A stretch of 64,000 nucleotides of DNA, taken from Rhizobium sp. ICMP 5592. Its GTDB lineage: Bacteria > Pseudomonadota > Alphaproteobacteria > Rhizobiales > Rhizobiaceae. The stretch covers positions 1,635,083 to 1,699,082 of the forward strand of contig NZ_QSNT01000001.1 of the NCBI RefSeq assembly GCF_009498525.1. The letters run 5' to 3'. Both the position numbers and the translations under genes were made by a program. Shown piece by piece: positions 1-8,575 of the stretch (its first letter is position 1; the number at the start of each line of letters is the position of its first letter). The notes beneath the pieces are model-generated. The model was not told the origin of the DNA. It searched no databases and saw only the letters and a list, made by a program, of their open reading frames with translations.

Positions 1-726
1 TTATTGCTGATCAATCCAAACACCACCACGTCGATGACGGAAAAGGCGGCGGTCGCCGCGCGCGCGGTCGCGGCCATCGGCACGGAGATCATCGCCGGGA
101 CTTCGCGGATGGGACCGCCTTCCATCGAGGGATATTACGACGGCGCTCTTGCCGTCCCTGGTTTGCTCAGCGAGCTCAAGGAACAACGCACGGCGGGTTA
201 CGACGCAGCGATCATTTCCTGTTTCGACGATACCGGTCTTGAGGCGGCGCGTGCCTTTTCGGATGTGCCGGTCCTCGGGCTCTGCGAATCTGCCGTCGTG
301 ACGGCCGGTTTCCTAGCGCAGCGCTTCACGATCGTCACGACGCTGGAGCGCTCCCGCGTGCTGATCGAAAATCTTGTGCGACACTATGGCATGGGCGAAC
401 GGGCAAAGGTCAGGGCCTCCGACATCGCCGTGCTGGAACTTGAGGATGGTGCCCCAGAGGCAATCGGCAAATTGCGGGCCGAGATCGAACGCGCGCTGGA
501 CGAAGATGGGGCGGAGGCGATCGTGCTCGGCTGTGCCGGCATGGCCGACCTTACCCGCGAGCTGCAGGAGATCTACGGCGTACCCGTCATCGACGGCGTC
601 GCGGCGGCGGTCAAGCAGGCGGAGGCGCTGGTCTCGCTGGGCCTTACCACCAGCAAACGCAGCTCCTATGCCGCGCCGCTTTCCAAGTCCTTTACCGGTG
701 CGATGAGCGATTTCTCGCCGGTTTGA
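1..726 (+). CDS. Asp/Glu/hydantoin racemase family protein (5' end outside window)
   Basis: The frame is open from base 1 and reads into an ILLINPNTT strand, so the true start lies just upstream; the TTG at 4 is unlikely to be it. The product, about 242 residues visible, belongs to the cofactor-independent Asp/Glu/hydantoin racemase superfamily. The two cysteines expected for this two-base mechanism are seen in SCFDD (about residue 73) and GCAGM (about 177). Members racemise hydantoins, aspartate or glutamate, or act as maleate isomerases; the substrate cannot be read here. It sits upstream of a cysteine-derivative operon, so a role in making the L-isomer of an imported compound is possible but only inferred. 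A stem-loop follows the stop. Confidence 0.85.
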   Translation, partial: LLLINPNTTTSMTEKAAVAARAVAAIGTEIIAGTSRMGPPSIEGYYDGALAVPGLLSELKEQRTAGYDAAIISCFDDTGLEAARAFSDVPVLGLCESAVVTAGFLAQRFTIVTTLERSRVLIENLVRHYGMGERAKVRASDIAVLELEDGAPEAIGKLRAEIERALDEDGAEAIVLGCAGMADLTRELQEIYGVPVIDGVAAAVKQAEALVSLGLTTSKRSSYAAPLSKSFTGAMSDFSPV

Positions 727-727
727 G

Positions 728-749
728 AGGGCTGCATCAGGGCAGCCCT
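728..749. terminator. Bidirectional stem-loop between convergent genes
   Basis: AGGGCTGC (728-735) pairs perfectly with GCAGCCCT (742-749) across a 6-nt loop. It lies between the racemase stop (726) and the stop of the convergent small gene at 750. There is no long T-run, so efficiency is uncertain. Confidence 0.55.
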
Positions 750-1085
750 TCACTCCTGTCGGCGCACCACACCGACCCTCGCGAGCACCTCGCTGGGGAT
801 CGCGTAACGTTGGATAAGATCGCGGCCATTTTTCAGCCCGCAGATTTCGCGCTGGATGAAAAAGGCCCAGACAGCATCGGCGGCCTTGTTCACGAGGTTT
901 TCTCGCTCGTCGGCGCTGTGACGTTCCGGGCTCCACGCCTGCAATTCCGCCAGAGCGGTTTCCACCTTCAAGCCGTGACGTCCAAGAGAACCGGCGCGCT
1001 CGGCCATCAGTTCATATTCGAGAACGTTGAAACCGCTATCGGTTGAATGAAACTGCCGGAGAGATTGCGGTGGGCGAACGCTCAT
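750..1085 (-). CDS. Small conserved hypothetical protein (DUF6665-like)
   Basis: A 111-residue soluble protein with no signal peptide or TM segment. The N-terminus MSVRPPQSLRQ followed by a helical block (NVLEYELMAERAGSLGRHG) resembles the small rhizobial proteins I know as DUF6665; the family name is from memory and not verified. The rest is predicted helical with conserved-looking Trp residues in a VWAFFIQRE segment. It is convergent with the racemase and followed in the same direction, upstream, by a 50-residue membrane peptide gene (1103-1255), 17 bp away, so the two may be co-transcribed. No function can be assigned. Confidence 0.65.
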   Translation of the reverse strand: MSVRPPQSLRQFHSTDSGFNVLEYELMAERAGSLGRHGLKVETALAELQAWSPERHSADERENLVNKAADAVWAFFIQREICGLKNGRDLIQRYAIPSEVLARVGVVRRQE

Positions 1086-1102
1086 CGGATTTATCCTCAG
1101 CC

Positions 1103-1255
1103 TTAACGGGCCGGCGAACCAACGATCTGAAAATATCCCCAGGCAGTGGCAAACACTGCAAGCACGACAATGACAACAAGCAGTTTGCGCAGCCCGGGAC
1201 GTGGTGCCTTGGGCGGCGGTTTCGGCTTTCGAAACTTGATGACGTTGTCGTTCAT
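1103..1255 (-). CDS. 50-residue single-TM membrane protein
   Basis: Reading the minus strand from the ATG at 1255 gives a 50-residue protein. It has a basic, proline-rich N-terminus (KFRKPKPPPKAPRPGLRK), then one hydrophobic helix (LLVVIVVLAVFATAWGYF, about residues 25-42) and a short tail ending in GSPAR. The positive residues before the helix predict an N-in orientation. A GAGGG stretch lies shortly upstream of the ATG. It is followed by the 111-residue gene in the same direction. Such short KPKPPPK-type membrane proteins occur in rhizobia, but I know no function. Confidence 0.6.
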   Translation of the reverse strand: MNDNVIKFRKPKPPPKAPRPGLRKLLVVIVVLAVFATAWGYFQIVGSPAR

Positions 1256-1453
1256 GTGCCCTCGGCTACCGAATATCTTCCACCGCCTAGTTCACCTGAA
1301 TCCCGCCGCGGATCAAGAGCGTTTCCCGGCAATCCAGCACGGATCGAACATGCCGTCGCCTGGCGACTTCTGTCCAAGACGCTCAAGCCCGGCGTGCATG
1401 CGTGCTTTGCAACTTATTTCCTCACTTGGCCGCGCGAAGAGAACGTCGTTTCT

Positions 1454-1486
1454 TATAATATATTCAGTCTACGTATTTTATAGACT
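1454..1486 (+). promoter_or_regulatory. Promoter-proximal inverted repeat upstream of the sulfur operon
   Basis: A TATAAT hexamer at 1454-1459 is followed seven bases later by AGTCTA (1466-1471), nine spacer bases and TAGACT (1481-1486), a perfect 6-bp inverted repeat. The repeat is 46 bp before the ATG at 1533. A TCTA-N9-TAGA arrangement recurs at 18416-18434 before a second sulfur operon. Operator function is inferred from position and symmetry. Confidence 0.5.
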
Positions 1487-1532
1487 ATTGAAGCGGTGCT
1501 GCGGCACCGATGCGATAATCGGATGACCCCAC

Positions 1533-2525
1533 ATGTCCTATCTCTTGAGCCTTCTCGACAAAAGTCCCATCGAAGCCGGTAAGAATGCCACGGATGCATT
1601 GCGGGCAACCGCCAAGCTGGCCATCCGTGCCGAGGAGCTTGGCTATCACCGCTTCTGGGTGGCCGAGCACCACAATATGGCGAACCTGGCGAGTTCCGCG
1701 CCCGAGGCACTGATCGCCTATCTGCTCGCCAAGACATCGAAAATCCGCGTCGGCTCCGGCGGCGTGATGCTGCAACACTACAGCGCCTACAAGGTAGCGG
1801 AGACCTTCAATCTCCTGTCTTCGCTGGCGCCCGGTCGCGTCGATCTCGGCGTCGGCAAGGCGCCGGGCGGCTTTCCGCTGTCCACACGGGCATTGCAGAT
1901 AGCGGTCGATCCTGAGCGCAAACCGAGCTTTGCCGACCAGCTTGCTGACATCAACACCTATCTTTCGACCGAACCCCAGGCGGATGCGGCCATCGCCACG
2001 CCGCTCCCCTCGATCGCGCCCGATCGCTTTCTGCTGGGCGCTTCCGTCGATAGCGCTGTACTGGCGGCGGAGAAGGGCTGGGAGCTGGTCTTCGCCGGTC
2101 ATCTGAACGGCGATCCAGAGAACCTGCGCAAGACCTTCGAGGCCTATGAGAAGGCAAGCGGTGGCAAGAGCCCAATCCTGGCGCTAGCAGCCTTCGCCGC
2201 CGAGAGCGAGGAACAGGCGCGCGAGCGCGTTGGCGATCTGCGCATCGTCAAGCTTTTCCTGCCGAACGGCCAGACCGTCAATGTCGGCAATGAGGAGCAA
2301 GCGGCGGAATTCGCCCGCCAGGCTGGCGTCAGCGACTACCGGACCGAGGAGAAGGTGCCGAGCGTGCTGCACGGCACGGCGCTACAGATCCGCAAGGAGC
2401 TTGACGAGCTGCACCGCCGCTACGGCGTCAAGGAATTCATTCTCGATACGCCGGCGCTGCCGGCGGCCGAGCGCCTCGCCTCCATCGAGCTGCTCGCCAA
2501 GGAACGGCTATCGCTCGCCGCCTGA
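1533..2525 (+). CDS. LLM-class flavin-dependent oxidoreductase (MsnO8-type)
   Basis: A 330-residue bacterial luciferase-like TIM-barrel protein of the single-component-looking group 1 (MsnO8 type) family. The N-terminal strand MSYLLSLLDKSPIEAG and the WVAEHHNM motif near residues 44-51 are typical; a VLDLGVGKAPGG-like loop (read here as GVGKAPGG, about 107-114) matches the flavin phosphate region. These enzymes use reduced flavin and O2, often for C-S bond cleavage in sulfonates or thioethers. It is first in a plus-strand run with 27 bp to the next gene. The substrate is inferred from context only. Confidence 0.88.
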   Translation: MSYLLSLLDKSPIEAGKNATDALRATAKLAIRAEELGYHRFWVAEHHNMANLASSAPEALIAYLLAKTSKIRVGSGGVMLQHYSAYKVAETFNLLSSLAPGRVDLGVGKAPGGFPLSTRALQIAVDPERKPSFADQLADINTYLSTEPQADAAIATPLPSIAPDRFLLGASVDSAVLAAEKGWELVFAGHLNGDPENLRKTFEAYEKASGGKSPILALAAFAAESEEQARERVGDLRIVKLFLPNGQTVNVGNEEQAAEFARQAGVSDYRTEEKVPSVLHGTALQIRKELDELHRRYGVKEFILDTPALPAAERLASIELLAKERLSLAA

Positions 2526-2552
2526 TATTCGCTTTGGAAAAGGACTGATCCC

Positions 2553-3902
2553 ATGGCTCAGAAACACGTCACATTCGGCATCATGCTGCAAGGCCCCGGC
2601 GGCCACATGAACGCCTGGAAACATCCGAGCGGCCCGGCCGACGCCAGCGTCAATTTCGACTTTTTCGTCGATACGGCGCGCAAGGCGGAGAAGGCGGGCA
2701 TTGCTTTCGCCTTCGTCGCCGACGGACTCTATATCAACGAGCAGTCGATCCCGCATTTCCTCAATCGCTTCGAACCGATCACGATCCTGTCGGCGCTTGC
2801 CGCCTCGACCTCGAAGATCGGGCTGGTCGGCACGCTTTCGACCTCCTACAGCGATCCCTTCACCGTCGCCCGGCAATTCGCCTCGATCGACCTGATCAGC
2901 GGCGGCAGGGCCGGCTGGAATGCGGTGACGTCACCGCTCGAAGGCTCCGGCCGCAACTATAGCCGCGAACATCCCGAACACGAACTGCGTTACGAGATCG
3001 CGGAGGAATATATCGACGCGATCAAGGGGCTCTGGGACTCCTGGGATGATGATGCTTTCGTGCGCGACCGTGAGACCGGCGTCTATGCCGACAAGACCAA
3101 GATGCATCGCCTCAACCACAAAGGTCGGTTCTTCCGTATCGAGGGGCCGTTGAATATCGGCCGCTCCAAGCAGGGTCAGCCGGTCGTCTTCCAGGCGGGA
3201 GCCTCGGATTCGGGCATCCGGCTTGCCGGTAAGCATGCCGACGCCGTTTTCACCAACGGCGGGCCGATCGAGGACGCACAGGTCTTCTATCGCCAGCTCA
3301 AAGACAGCGTGATCGCTCAGGGTCGCAGTGCCGCGGAAGTCGGCATCTATCCGGGGATCGGCCCTATCGTCGGCGCGACGAAGGAAGAGGCCGAAGCGAA
3401 GTATCAGGCGATCCGCAACCTCGTCACCATCGAGGAGGCGCTGCTCTATCTCGGCCGCTTCTTCGATCACCACGATTTCAGCGCCTATCCGCTGGACGAA
3501 CCATTCCCGGATCTTGGCGATATCGGTCGCAATAATTTTCGCGCCACCACCGACCGCATCAAGAAGACCGCGCGCGAGAAGGGGCTGACGCTGCGCCAGG
3601 TCGCGCTCGATTCCGCAACGCCGCGCACCGCCTTCATTGGCACGGCGGAGCATATCGCCGATGAGATCATACGTTGGGTGGATCAGGATGCGGCCGATGG
3701 CTTTATCCTCGGCTTCCCGGTGATCGCCGAAGGCTTTGACGACTTCGCCAAGCATGTCCTGCCGATCCTCACCGAACGCGGCTATTTCGATCCGGTGCTG
3801 AAGGGCTCGACACTGCGCGACCATCTCGGGCTGCCCTATCGCGAGAGCCGCTATGCGGGCGCGAAGGACGAAGCCGAACAGGGAAGGGCGATCCGCGCCT
3901 GA
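2553..3902 (+). CDS. NtaA/SnaA/DmoA-family FMN-dependent monooxygenase (YxeK-like)
   Basis: A 449-residue two-component flavin monooxygenase of the nitrilotriacetate/dimethylsulfide monooxygenase family. Its opening TFGIMLQGPGGHMNAW, the SRGRAGWN-type loop (ISGGRAGWNAVTSPLEG, about 113-129) and the SPLEGSGRNYSREHPEHE insertion are characteristic. The enzyme would take FMNH2 from a separate reductase, which is not encoded nearby. In B. subtilis the homologous YxeK acts on N-acetylated S-(2-succino)cysteine, and the next genes here (deacylase, acetyltransferase, importer) are the partners of that pathway. RBS AAAGGA precedes the ATG. Gene spacing of 18 bp to the M20 gene supports an operon. Confidence 0.9.
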   Translation: MAQKHVTFGIMLQGPGGHMNAWKHPSGPADASVNFDFFVDTARKAEKAGIAFAFVADGLYINEQSIPHFLNRFEPITILSALAASTSKIGLVGTLSTSYSDPFTVARQFASIDLISGGRAGWNAVTSPLEGSGRNYSREHPEHELRYEIAEEYIDAIKGLWDSWDDDAFVRDRETGVYADKTKMHRLNHKGRFFRIEGPLNIGRSKQGQPVVFQAGASDSGIRLAGKHADAVFTNGGPIEDAQVFYRQLKDSVIAQGRSAAEVGIYPGIGPIVGATKEEAEAKYQAIRNLVTIEEALLYLGRFFDHHDFSAYPLDEPFPDLGDIGRNNFRATTDRIKKTAREKGLTLRQVALDSATPRTAFIGTAEHIADEIIRWVDQDAADGFILGFPVIAEGFDDFAKHVLPILTERGYFDPVLKGSTLRDHLGLPYRESRYAGAKDEAEQGRAIRA

Positions 3903-3920
3903 TGCGCGGGCGAGCAAGCC

Positions 3921-5108
3921 ATGAACGTCATTTCCCAGCACCATCGACCGGCGGACGACATCGAAAAGGGGATCGCCTCCTTCATCGATGAAATCATCGA
4001 GCTTCGCCATGATCTGCACCGCTATCCGGAGCTCGCCTTCCAGGAACTGCGGACCAGCAAGATCGTCGCCTCTCTCCTTTCCTCCTGGGGTTACGAGGTG
4101 ACGACAGGTGTCGGCGGCACCGGCGTCATCGCTACCCTTCGGGGCGGCGACGGCGAAAGACGCATCGGCATCCGTGCGGATATGGACGCCTTGCCGATCG
4201 AGGAGGCGACGGATCTTCCTTATGCCAGCGACAATCCCGGCGTCATGCATGCCTGCGGCCATGACGGGCATACGTCGATCCTGCTGGCCGCGGCACGCTA
4301 TCTTGCTGAAACCCGCCGCTTCTCCGGCGTACTCACCCTGATCTTCCAGCCGGCTGAAGAGATCGGCGCCGGCGCGCGCAAGATGATCGCCGACGGGCTT
4401 TTCGAGCGCTTTCCCGTCGATGCCGTCTTCGGCCTGCACAATTGGCCGGGCGTGCCGACAGGTCAGTTCGGTTTCGTCGCCGGCCCGGCCATGGCTTCGG
4501 TCGACCAGGCTGTGATCCGCATCGTTGGCAAGGGTGGCCATGGAGCCGAGCCACACAAATCGGTCGATCCGATCCTGGCGTCGGCTTCCTTCATCACAGC
4601 GCTACAAAGCATCGTATCGCGCAATGTGGACCCCCAGGACATGGCGGTCGCCACCGTCGGTTCGATCCATGCTGGCTCTGCCTCGAACGTGATCCCGGAG
4701 AGCGTTGAGCTGAAGCTGACCATGCGCGCCTTCAGTGAGACGGTCCGCCAGCAATTGCAGGAGCGTATTCCGGCACTTGCCCGCGCCCAGGCTGAAAGCT
4801 TCGGTGCGCAGGCGGATGTGAACTACCGTCTTGGCTTTCCGGCCCTCATCAACCACCGCGAAGAGACGGACTTTGCTCGCTCAGTCGCTTTGGAGGCCTT
4901 CGGTGAAGGGCTAGTCGCGAAGGACTTCCGGCCGCGCACGGCAAGCGAGGATTTCGCCTTCATGCTGCTGGAGCAACCGGGCAGCTACCTCTTCGTCGGC
5001 AACGGCGACAGCGCCCCTCTCCACAGCGCCCATTACAATTTCGACGACACGATCATAGCGCCCGCCGCCCGCTACTGGGTGCGGCTGGTCGAGACCTTTC
5101 TTTCCTAG
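3921..5108 (+). CDS. M20-family N-acyl amino acid amidohydrolase (YxeP/HipO-like)
   Basis: A 395-residue metallopeptidase-fold aminoacylase. Metal-ligand motifs are visible in order: RHDLHRYPELAFQE near 31, GIRADMDALPIEE near 87, HACGHDGHTS near 110, and PAEEIGAGA near 144 with the catalytic Glu; the final His is in the C-terminal TASEDFAF...LHSAHYNFDD region. No signal peptide, so cytoplasmic. The family removes acyl groups from N-acyl amino acids. Between a YxeK-like monooxygenase and a GNAT acetyltransferase, the likely job is to deacetylate an oxidised N-acetylcysteine derivative and release free cysteine; this is inference from the B. subtilis yxe/ytm pathways. Confidence 0.9.
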   Translation: MNVISQHHRPADDIEKGIASFIDEIIELRHDLHRYPELAFQELRTSKIVASLLSSWGYEVTTGVGGTGVIATLRGGDGERRIGIRADMDALPIEEATDLPYASDNPGVMHACGHDGHTSILLAAARYLAETRRFSGVLTLIFQPAEEIGAGARKMIADGLFERFPVDAVFGLHNWPGVPTGQFGFVAGPAMASVDQAVIRIVGKGGHGAEPHKSVDPILASASFITALQSIVSRNVDPQDMAVATVGSIHAGSASNVIPESVELKLTMRAFSETVRQQLQERIPALARAQAESFGAQADVNYRLGFPALINHREETDFARSVALEAFGEGLVAKDFRPRTASEDFAFMLLEQPGSYLFVGNGDSAPLHSAHYNFDDTIIAPAARYWVRLVETFLS

Positions 5109-5133
5109 TGACCACAACAGGACGGCTGATGAG

Positions 5134-5658
5134 ATGAGTGACAGCTTTCTCTACACGACCCCTCTCGACCCACGCGCCAAGCCGCTGATCGATGAGCTGA
5201 TCCATGAATATGACAGCCGCTACGGCACCTATTTCAGTGCCGAGGGTGCGGCGGCGGAACTCAATCGTTATCCGCCGGAGTATTTTGCACCGCCGGATGG
5301 CAACTTCCTGCTCCTGATCCGCGATGGCGAAACCATCGGCGGCGGCGCCTTCAAGCGCTACGACGAGCGCACGGCCGAGTTCAAGCGCATCTGGACCCGC
5401 CACGATCTGCGCCGGCAGGGACTGGCGCGCAAGGTCCTGGTCGAGCTGGAATCACAGGCGGCCCGCCAGGGCTATTCCCGCATCTATCTCACCACCGGCT
5501 TTCGCCAGCCGGAGGCTGTCGGTCTCTATCTCGGCTACGGCTACACCGCCCTGTTCGACCAGACCGTCGATCCGGAAATCCACAAGACGCTGCCCTTCGA
5601 GAAGAATGTCAGCCATCTGGCCGAACCGGAACTGCGGGTGGCCGGCGGCAACAGGTGA
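5134..5658 (+). CDS. GNAT-family N-acetyltransferase (YxeL/SnaB-like by context)
   Basis: A 174-residue single-domain GNAT protein. The acetyl-CoA pyrophosphate-binding loop is the RHDLRRQGLARKVL segment at about residues 89-102, preceded by the beta-4 strand TAEFKRIWT; a GFRQPEAVGLYLGYGY motif follows. The product would use acetyl-CoA to acetylate an amine. Position between the M20 deacylase and the amino-acid type importer suggests it acetylates the imported S-substituted cysteine as the first intracellular step. Start ATG at 5134 is preceded by a purine-rich GATGAG; the next gene begins 39 bp downstream with AAAGGGAAA as RBS. Confidence 0.85.
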   Translation: MSDSFLYTTPLDPRAKPLIDELIHEYDSRYGTYFSAEGAAAELNRYPPEYFAPPDGNFLLLIRDGETIGGGAFKRYDERTAEFKRIWTRHDLRRQGLARKVLVELESQAARQGYSRIYLTTGFRQPEAVGLYLGYGYTALFDQTVDPEIHKTLPFEKNVSHLAEPELRVAGGNR

Positions 5659-5697
5659 AAACGGCAACAGACCGATAATCCATAAAAGGGAAATATC

Positions 5698-7476
5698 ATG
5701 GCACTGACGACAGATTTCGCCGGGATCGATCCCGGCAGCAGGATCGCCGATCAAAAGCAGGATCATTCTCGCTACCGGATCGTGCCGGCGCGTCATCCCG
5801 CCCGGCTGGCGGGCACCGTTTTCGCAGCTGTCGTCATTCTCGCCGTGCTCTATTCCACCTTCACCAATCCGCGCTGGGGTTGGGGTGTGTTTGCCGAATG
5901 GTTCTTCGCCGAGCCCGTTCTCGTCGGCCTCGGCAGAACACTGCTTTTGACGGTACTGGCCGCCATCTCCGGCTCGATCCTCGGCACGGCGCTGGCGCTA
6001 GCCCGTGTTTCGAAATCGCCGCTGCTATCAGGCCTCTCCTGGGGCTATATCTGGCTGTTGCGCTCGATCCCGATGATCGTGCTGCTGCTGGTACTGAACA
6101 ATCTCGGCTACCTCTACGAGACCATCAAGATCGGCATCCCCTTCACCGACACGGTCTTCATCGATTATCCGACGGTGCAGCTGCTGACGCCATTTGCCGC
6201 CGCCTTCCTGGGCCTGACGCTCAACCAGTCGGCCTTTTTCGCCGAGATCGTGCGCGGCGGTATTCTTTCCGTCGATCAGGGACAATTGGAGGCGGCGTCC
6301 GCCCTTGGTCTGTCCCGCCACCGCCAGGCCTTCCGCATCGTCCTGCCGCAGGCCATGCGCTCGATCCTGCCGACCGGCTTTAACGAGATCATCGGATTGG
6401 CGAAGAGCACGTCCATGGTCTACGTGCTCGCGCTGCCGGAACTGTTCTACACCGTCCAGGTCATCTATCGCCGTAACCTCGAAGTCATCCCGCTGCTGAT
6501 GGTCGCGACCGTCTGGTATCTGATCATCATGACGGTGCTGTCGATCGCCCAGCACTATATCGAGCGCTATTTCTCCAAGGGTGCGCTGCGCAATCCGACG
6601 CCGCTCCCGTTCCAGACCTTCTTCACCAGCTTTCGGCGCCCACTGCCGGTACTTGAGCCGAAGACAGATGCTGTACGCAAAACCGGCTTCAGCGATGTCG
6701 CGAGCCTCAGGGCAGCCGGCGGCGCGGTGCGTATTCATGGCATTTCGAAGAGCTTCGGCGCGCTGAAGGTGCTCGACAATGTCGAACTCAATCTTCCGCC
6801 CGGCAGTGTGACCGCCATTCTCGGGCCTTCCGGCTCCGGCAAGTCGACGCTGCTGCGCGCCATCAATCATCTGGAACGAGTGGACAGCGGCTTCATTTCC
6901 ATCGATGGCAATTTTGTCGGCTATCGGCAGAAGGGCGACACGCTCTATGAGCTGAAGGAGAAGGACATTCTCAAGAGCCGCGCCGATATCGGCATGGTCT
7001 TCCAGAGCTTCAATCTCTTTCCGCATCTGACCGTGCTCGAAAATCTCATCGAGGCGCCGATCCAGGTGCGAGGCGTAAGCCGTGAGGAGGCCATACAGCT
7101 GGCGCAGGAACTGCTTGCTCGCGTCGGCCTCAGCGACAAGATCAACGCCTATCCGCGCCAATTGTCCGGCGGCCAGCAACAGCGTGTCGCCATCGCGCGC
7201 GCGCTGGCGCTCCGCCCCAAGGTGCTGCTCTTCGACGAACCGACCTCGGCGCTCGACCCCGAACTGGTCGGCGAAGTGCTCGACGTCATCAAGGAACTCG
7301 CCCGCACCGGCACGACGCTTGTCATCGTCACCCACGAGGTCGGCTTTGCCCGCGAGGTCGCCGACACGGTGGTCTTTATCGAAGGCGGCCACATCCTCGA
7401 GGTTGGCCCACCATCCAGAATCTTCAATGACGCCGAACATCCGCGCACGCGCGAGTTCCTGGCAAAAGTTCTCTAG
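5698..7476 (+). CDS. Amino-acid ABC transporter permease fused to ATPase
   Basis: A 592-residue fusion of a HisM/GlnP-type permease and a GlnQ-type ATPase. Residues 1-40 are a polar N-terminal extension. About 40-290 carry several TM helices and the EAA loop (LEAASALGLSRHRQAFRIVLP). After a linker, the ATPase half has Walker A GPSGSGKST at 376-384, Q-loop VFQSFNLFPHL, signature LSGGQQQR at 489 and Walker B with DEPTSALD at 513. In most bacteria, including the B. subtilis YxeN/YxeO pair, these are separate proteins. One chain supplies one permease and one ATPase, so a homodimer would form the complete importer with the two binding proteins that follow. Confidence 0.92.
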   Translation: MALTTDFAGIDPGSRIADQKQDHSRYRIVPARHPARLAGTVFAAVVILAVLYSTFTNPRWGWGVFAEWFFAEPVLVGLGRTLLLTVLAAISGSILGTALALARVSKSPLLSGLSWGYIWLLRSIPMIVLLLVLNNLGYLYETIKIGIPFTDTVFIDYPTVQLLTPFAAAFLGLTLNQSAFFAEIVRGGILSVDQGQLEAASALGLSRHRQAFRIVLPQAMRSILPTGFNEIIGLAKSTSMVYVLALPELFYTVQVIYRRNLEVIPLLMVATVWYLIIMTVLSIAQHYIERYFSKGALRNPTPLPFQTFFTSFRRPLPVLEPKTDAVRKTGFSDVASLRAAGGAVRIHGISKSFGALKVLDNVELNLPPGSVTAILGPSGSGKSTLLRAINHLERVDSGFISIDGNFVGYRQKGDTLYELKEKDILKSRADIGMVFQSFNLFPHLTVLENLIEAPIQVRGVSREEAIQLAQELLARVGLSDKINAYPRQLSGGQQQRVAIARALALRPKVLLFDEPTSALDPELVGEVLDVIKELARTGTTLVIVTHEVGFAREVADTVVFIEGGHILEVGPPSRIFNDAEHPRTREFLAKVL

Positions 7477-7552
7477 CGAAAACCGGCCCCACTTCGCGAA
7501 AGGAAGAAAGTATGCGCAACCACAACCCTGGAATGAAAAGAAGGTAAGCTAC

Positions 7553-8497
7553 ATGACTGTCTTCAAGAAAAGCACATCCCTGGTGGCCGGCATGATTGTC
7601 GTGGCCGTTCTCGGGCTCGGCTCTGTCTATGCGGCCGAAAAATTCAATCTCAGCCCTGACACGTCAAATCGGATTCGAGCCGAAAAAGACGAGGCCGCGA
7701 TCAAGGCGATTCCGCCGGGCTTCAAATTCGTCAATCCGGGCAAGTTCACCGTGGCAATAAACCCCTGGGATCCGCCAGTCGCGACATATGCGACAGACGC
7801 CAAGACGGTGGTGGGTACTGATCCCGAAATCGCACAGCTGGTCGCGGATTCGCTCGGCCTGCAGTTGGACCTCGTATCGGTTGCCTGGGAGGATTGGCCG
7901 CTCGGCGTCTCCTCCGGCAAGTATGACGCTGTCATCAGCAATGTGACGGTCACCGAGCAACGCAAGGAAAAGTTCGATTTCTCCACCTATCGCAAGGATG
8001 TGCTCGGCTTCTACGTCAAGTCCGATAGCAAGATCACCGCGATCAAGGAGCCGAAGGACGTTGCCGGCCTGAAGGTCATCACCGGTGCCGGTACCAACCA
8101 GGAGAAGATCATCCTCGAGTGGGACCGGGAGAATGTCGCCGCCGGTCTGAAGCCGGTGGAGGTGCAGTATTACGATGACCGTGCCGCCGCCGATCTGGCG
8201 ATCCAGTCCGGCCGTGCCGACGTCGAGTTCAATCCGAACGCCACGCTTGCCTATAGCGCTTCTATCAAGGGCAGCACCAAGCTGGTCGGCACGGTCAGCG
8301 GCGGTTGGCCGCTGACGGCCGAGATCGCGGTCACCACTCGCAAAGGGGCCGGCCTCGCCGATGCGGTCACCATCGCGCTCAACGACCTGATCAAGGACGG
8401 CAAATACACGGAAGTGCTGAAGCGTTGGAGCCTCACCTCCGAAGCCGTCGACAAGTCGCAGACCAATCCGCCCGGCCTGCCGAAGAGCGGCTCCTGA
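7553..8497 (+). CDS. Family 3 amino-acid ABC substrate-binding protein, copy 1
   Basis: The frame is open further upstream, but the ATG at 7553 gives a clean Sec signal peptide (MTVFKKSTSLVAGMIVVAVL...VYA, cut before AEKF), so a 314-residue precursor is chosen. A family 3 periplasmic binding domain follows, with TVVGTDPEIAQLVADSLG and TVTEQRKEKFDFSTY hinge motifs. It is clearly paralogous to the next gene, with long identical blocks such as EQRKEKFDFSTYR and TNPPGLPK. The likely ligand is a polar amino acid or S-substituted cysteine, inferred from the operon. It lies 76 bp after the permease-ATPase fusion and is followed by a strong stem-loop. Confidence 0.9.
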   Translation: MTVFKKSTSLVAGMIVVAVLGLGSVYAAEKFNLSPDTSNRIRAEKDEAAIKAIPPGFKFVNPGKFTVAINPWDPPVATYATDAKTVVGTDPEIAQLVADSLGLQLDLVSVAWEDWPLGVSSGKYDAVISNVTVTEQRKEKFDFSTYRKDVLGFYVKSDSKITAIKEPKDVAGLKVITGAGTNQEKIILEWDRENVAAGLKPVEVQYYDDRAAADLAIQSGRADVEFNPNATLAYSASIKGSTKLVGTVSGGWPLTAEIAVTTRKGAGLADAVTIALNDLIKDGKYTEVLKRWSLTSEAVDKSQTNPPGLPKSGS

Positions 8498-8517
8498 TTG
8501 GTTCTGACGTAATTGAC

Positions 8518-8549
8518 GGCCGGCTCCGCAAAAGCGTGAGCCGGCCTTT
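8518..8549 (+). terminator. Intercistronic stem-loop between the two binding-protein genes
   Basis: GGCCGGCTC (8518-8526) pairs perfectly with GAGCCGGCC (8538-8546), followed by TTT. Further pairing of CGC with GCG in the loop leaves AAAA at the tip. It may terminate partly or protect the 3' end of the first binding-protein message. Confidence 0.65.
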
Positions 8550-8575
8550 AACAAAGATGGAATATGGAGACGATT

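Noticed and set aside
2931..4556. Long open frame on the minus strand (541 codons)
   Set aside because: It lies antisense to the NtaA-type monooxygenase and M20 genes, has shadow-type composition rich in Asp, Arg and Ala without motifs, and no RBS.
6028..7440. Long minus-strand frame of 470 codons
   Set aside because: Antisense to the permease-ATPase fusion, which has all expected motifs; the frame is a GC-rich shadow.
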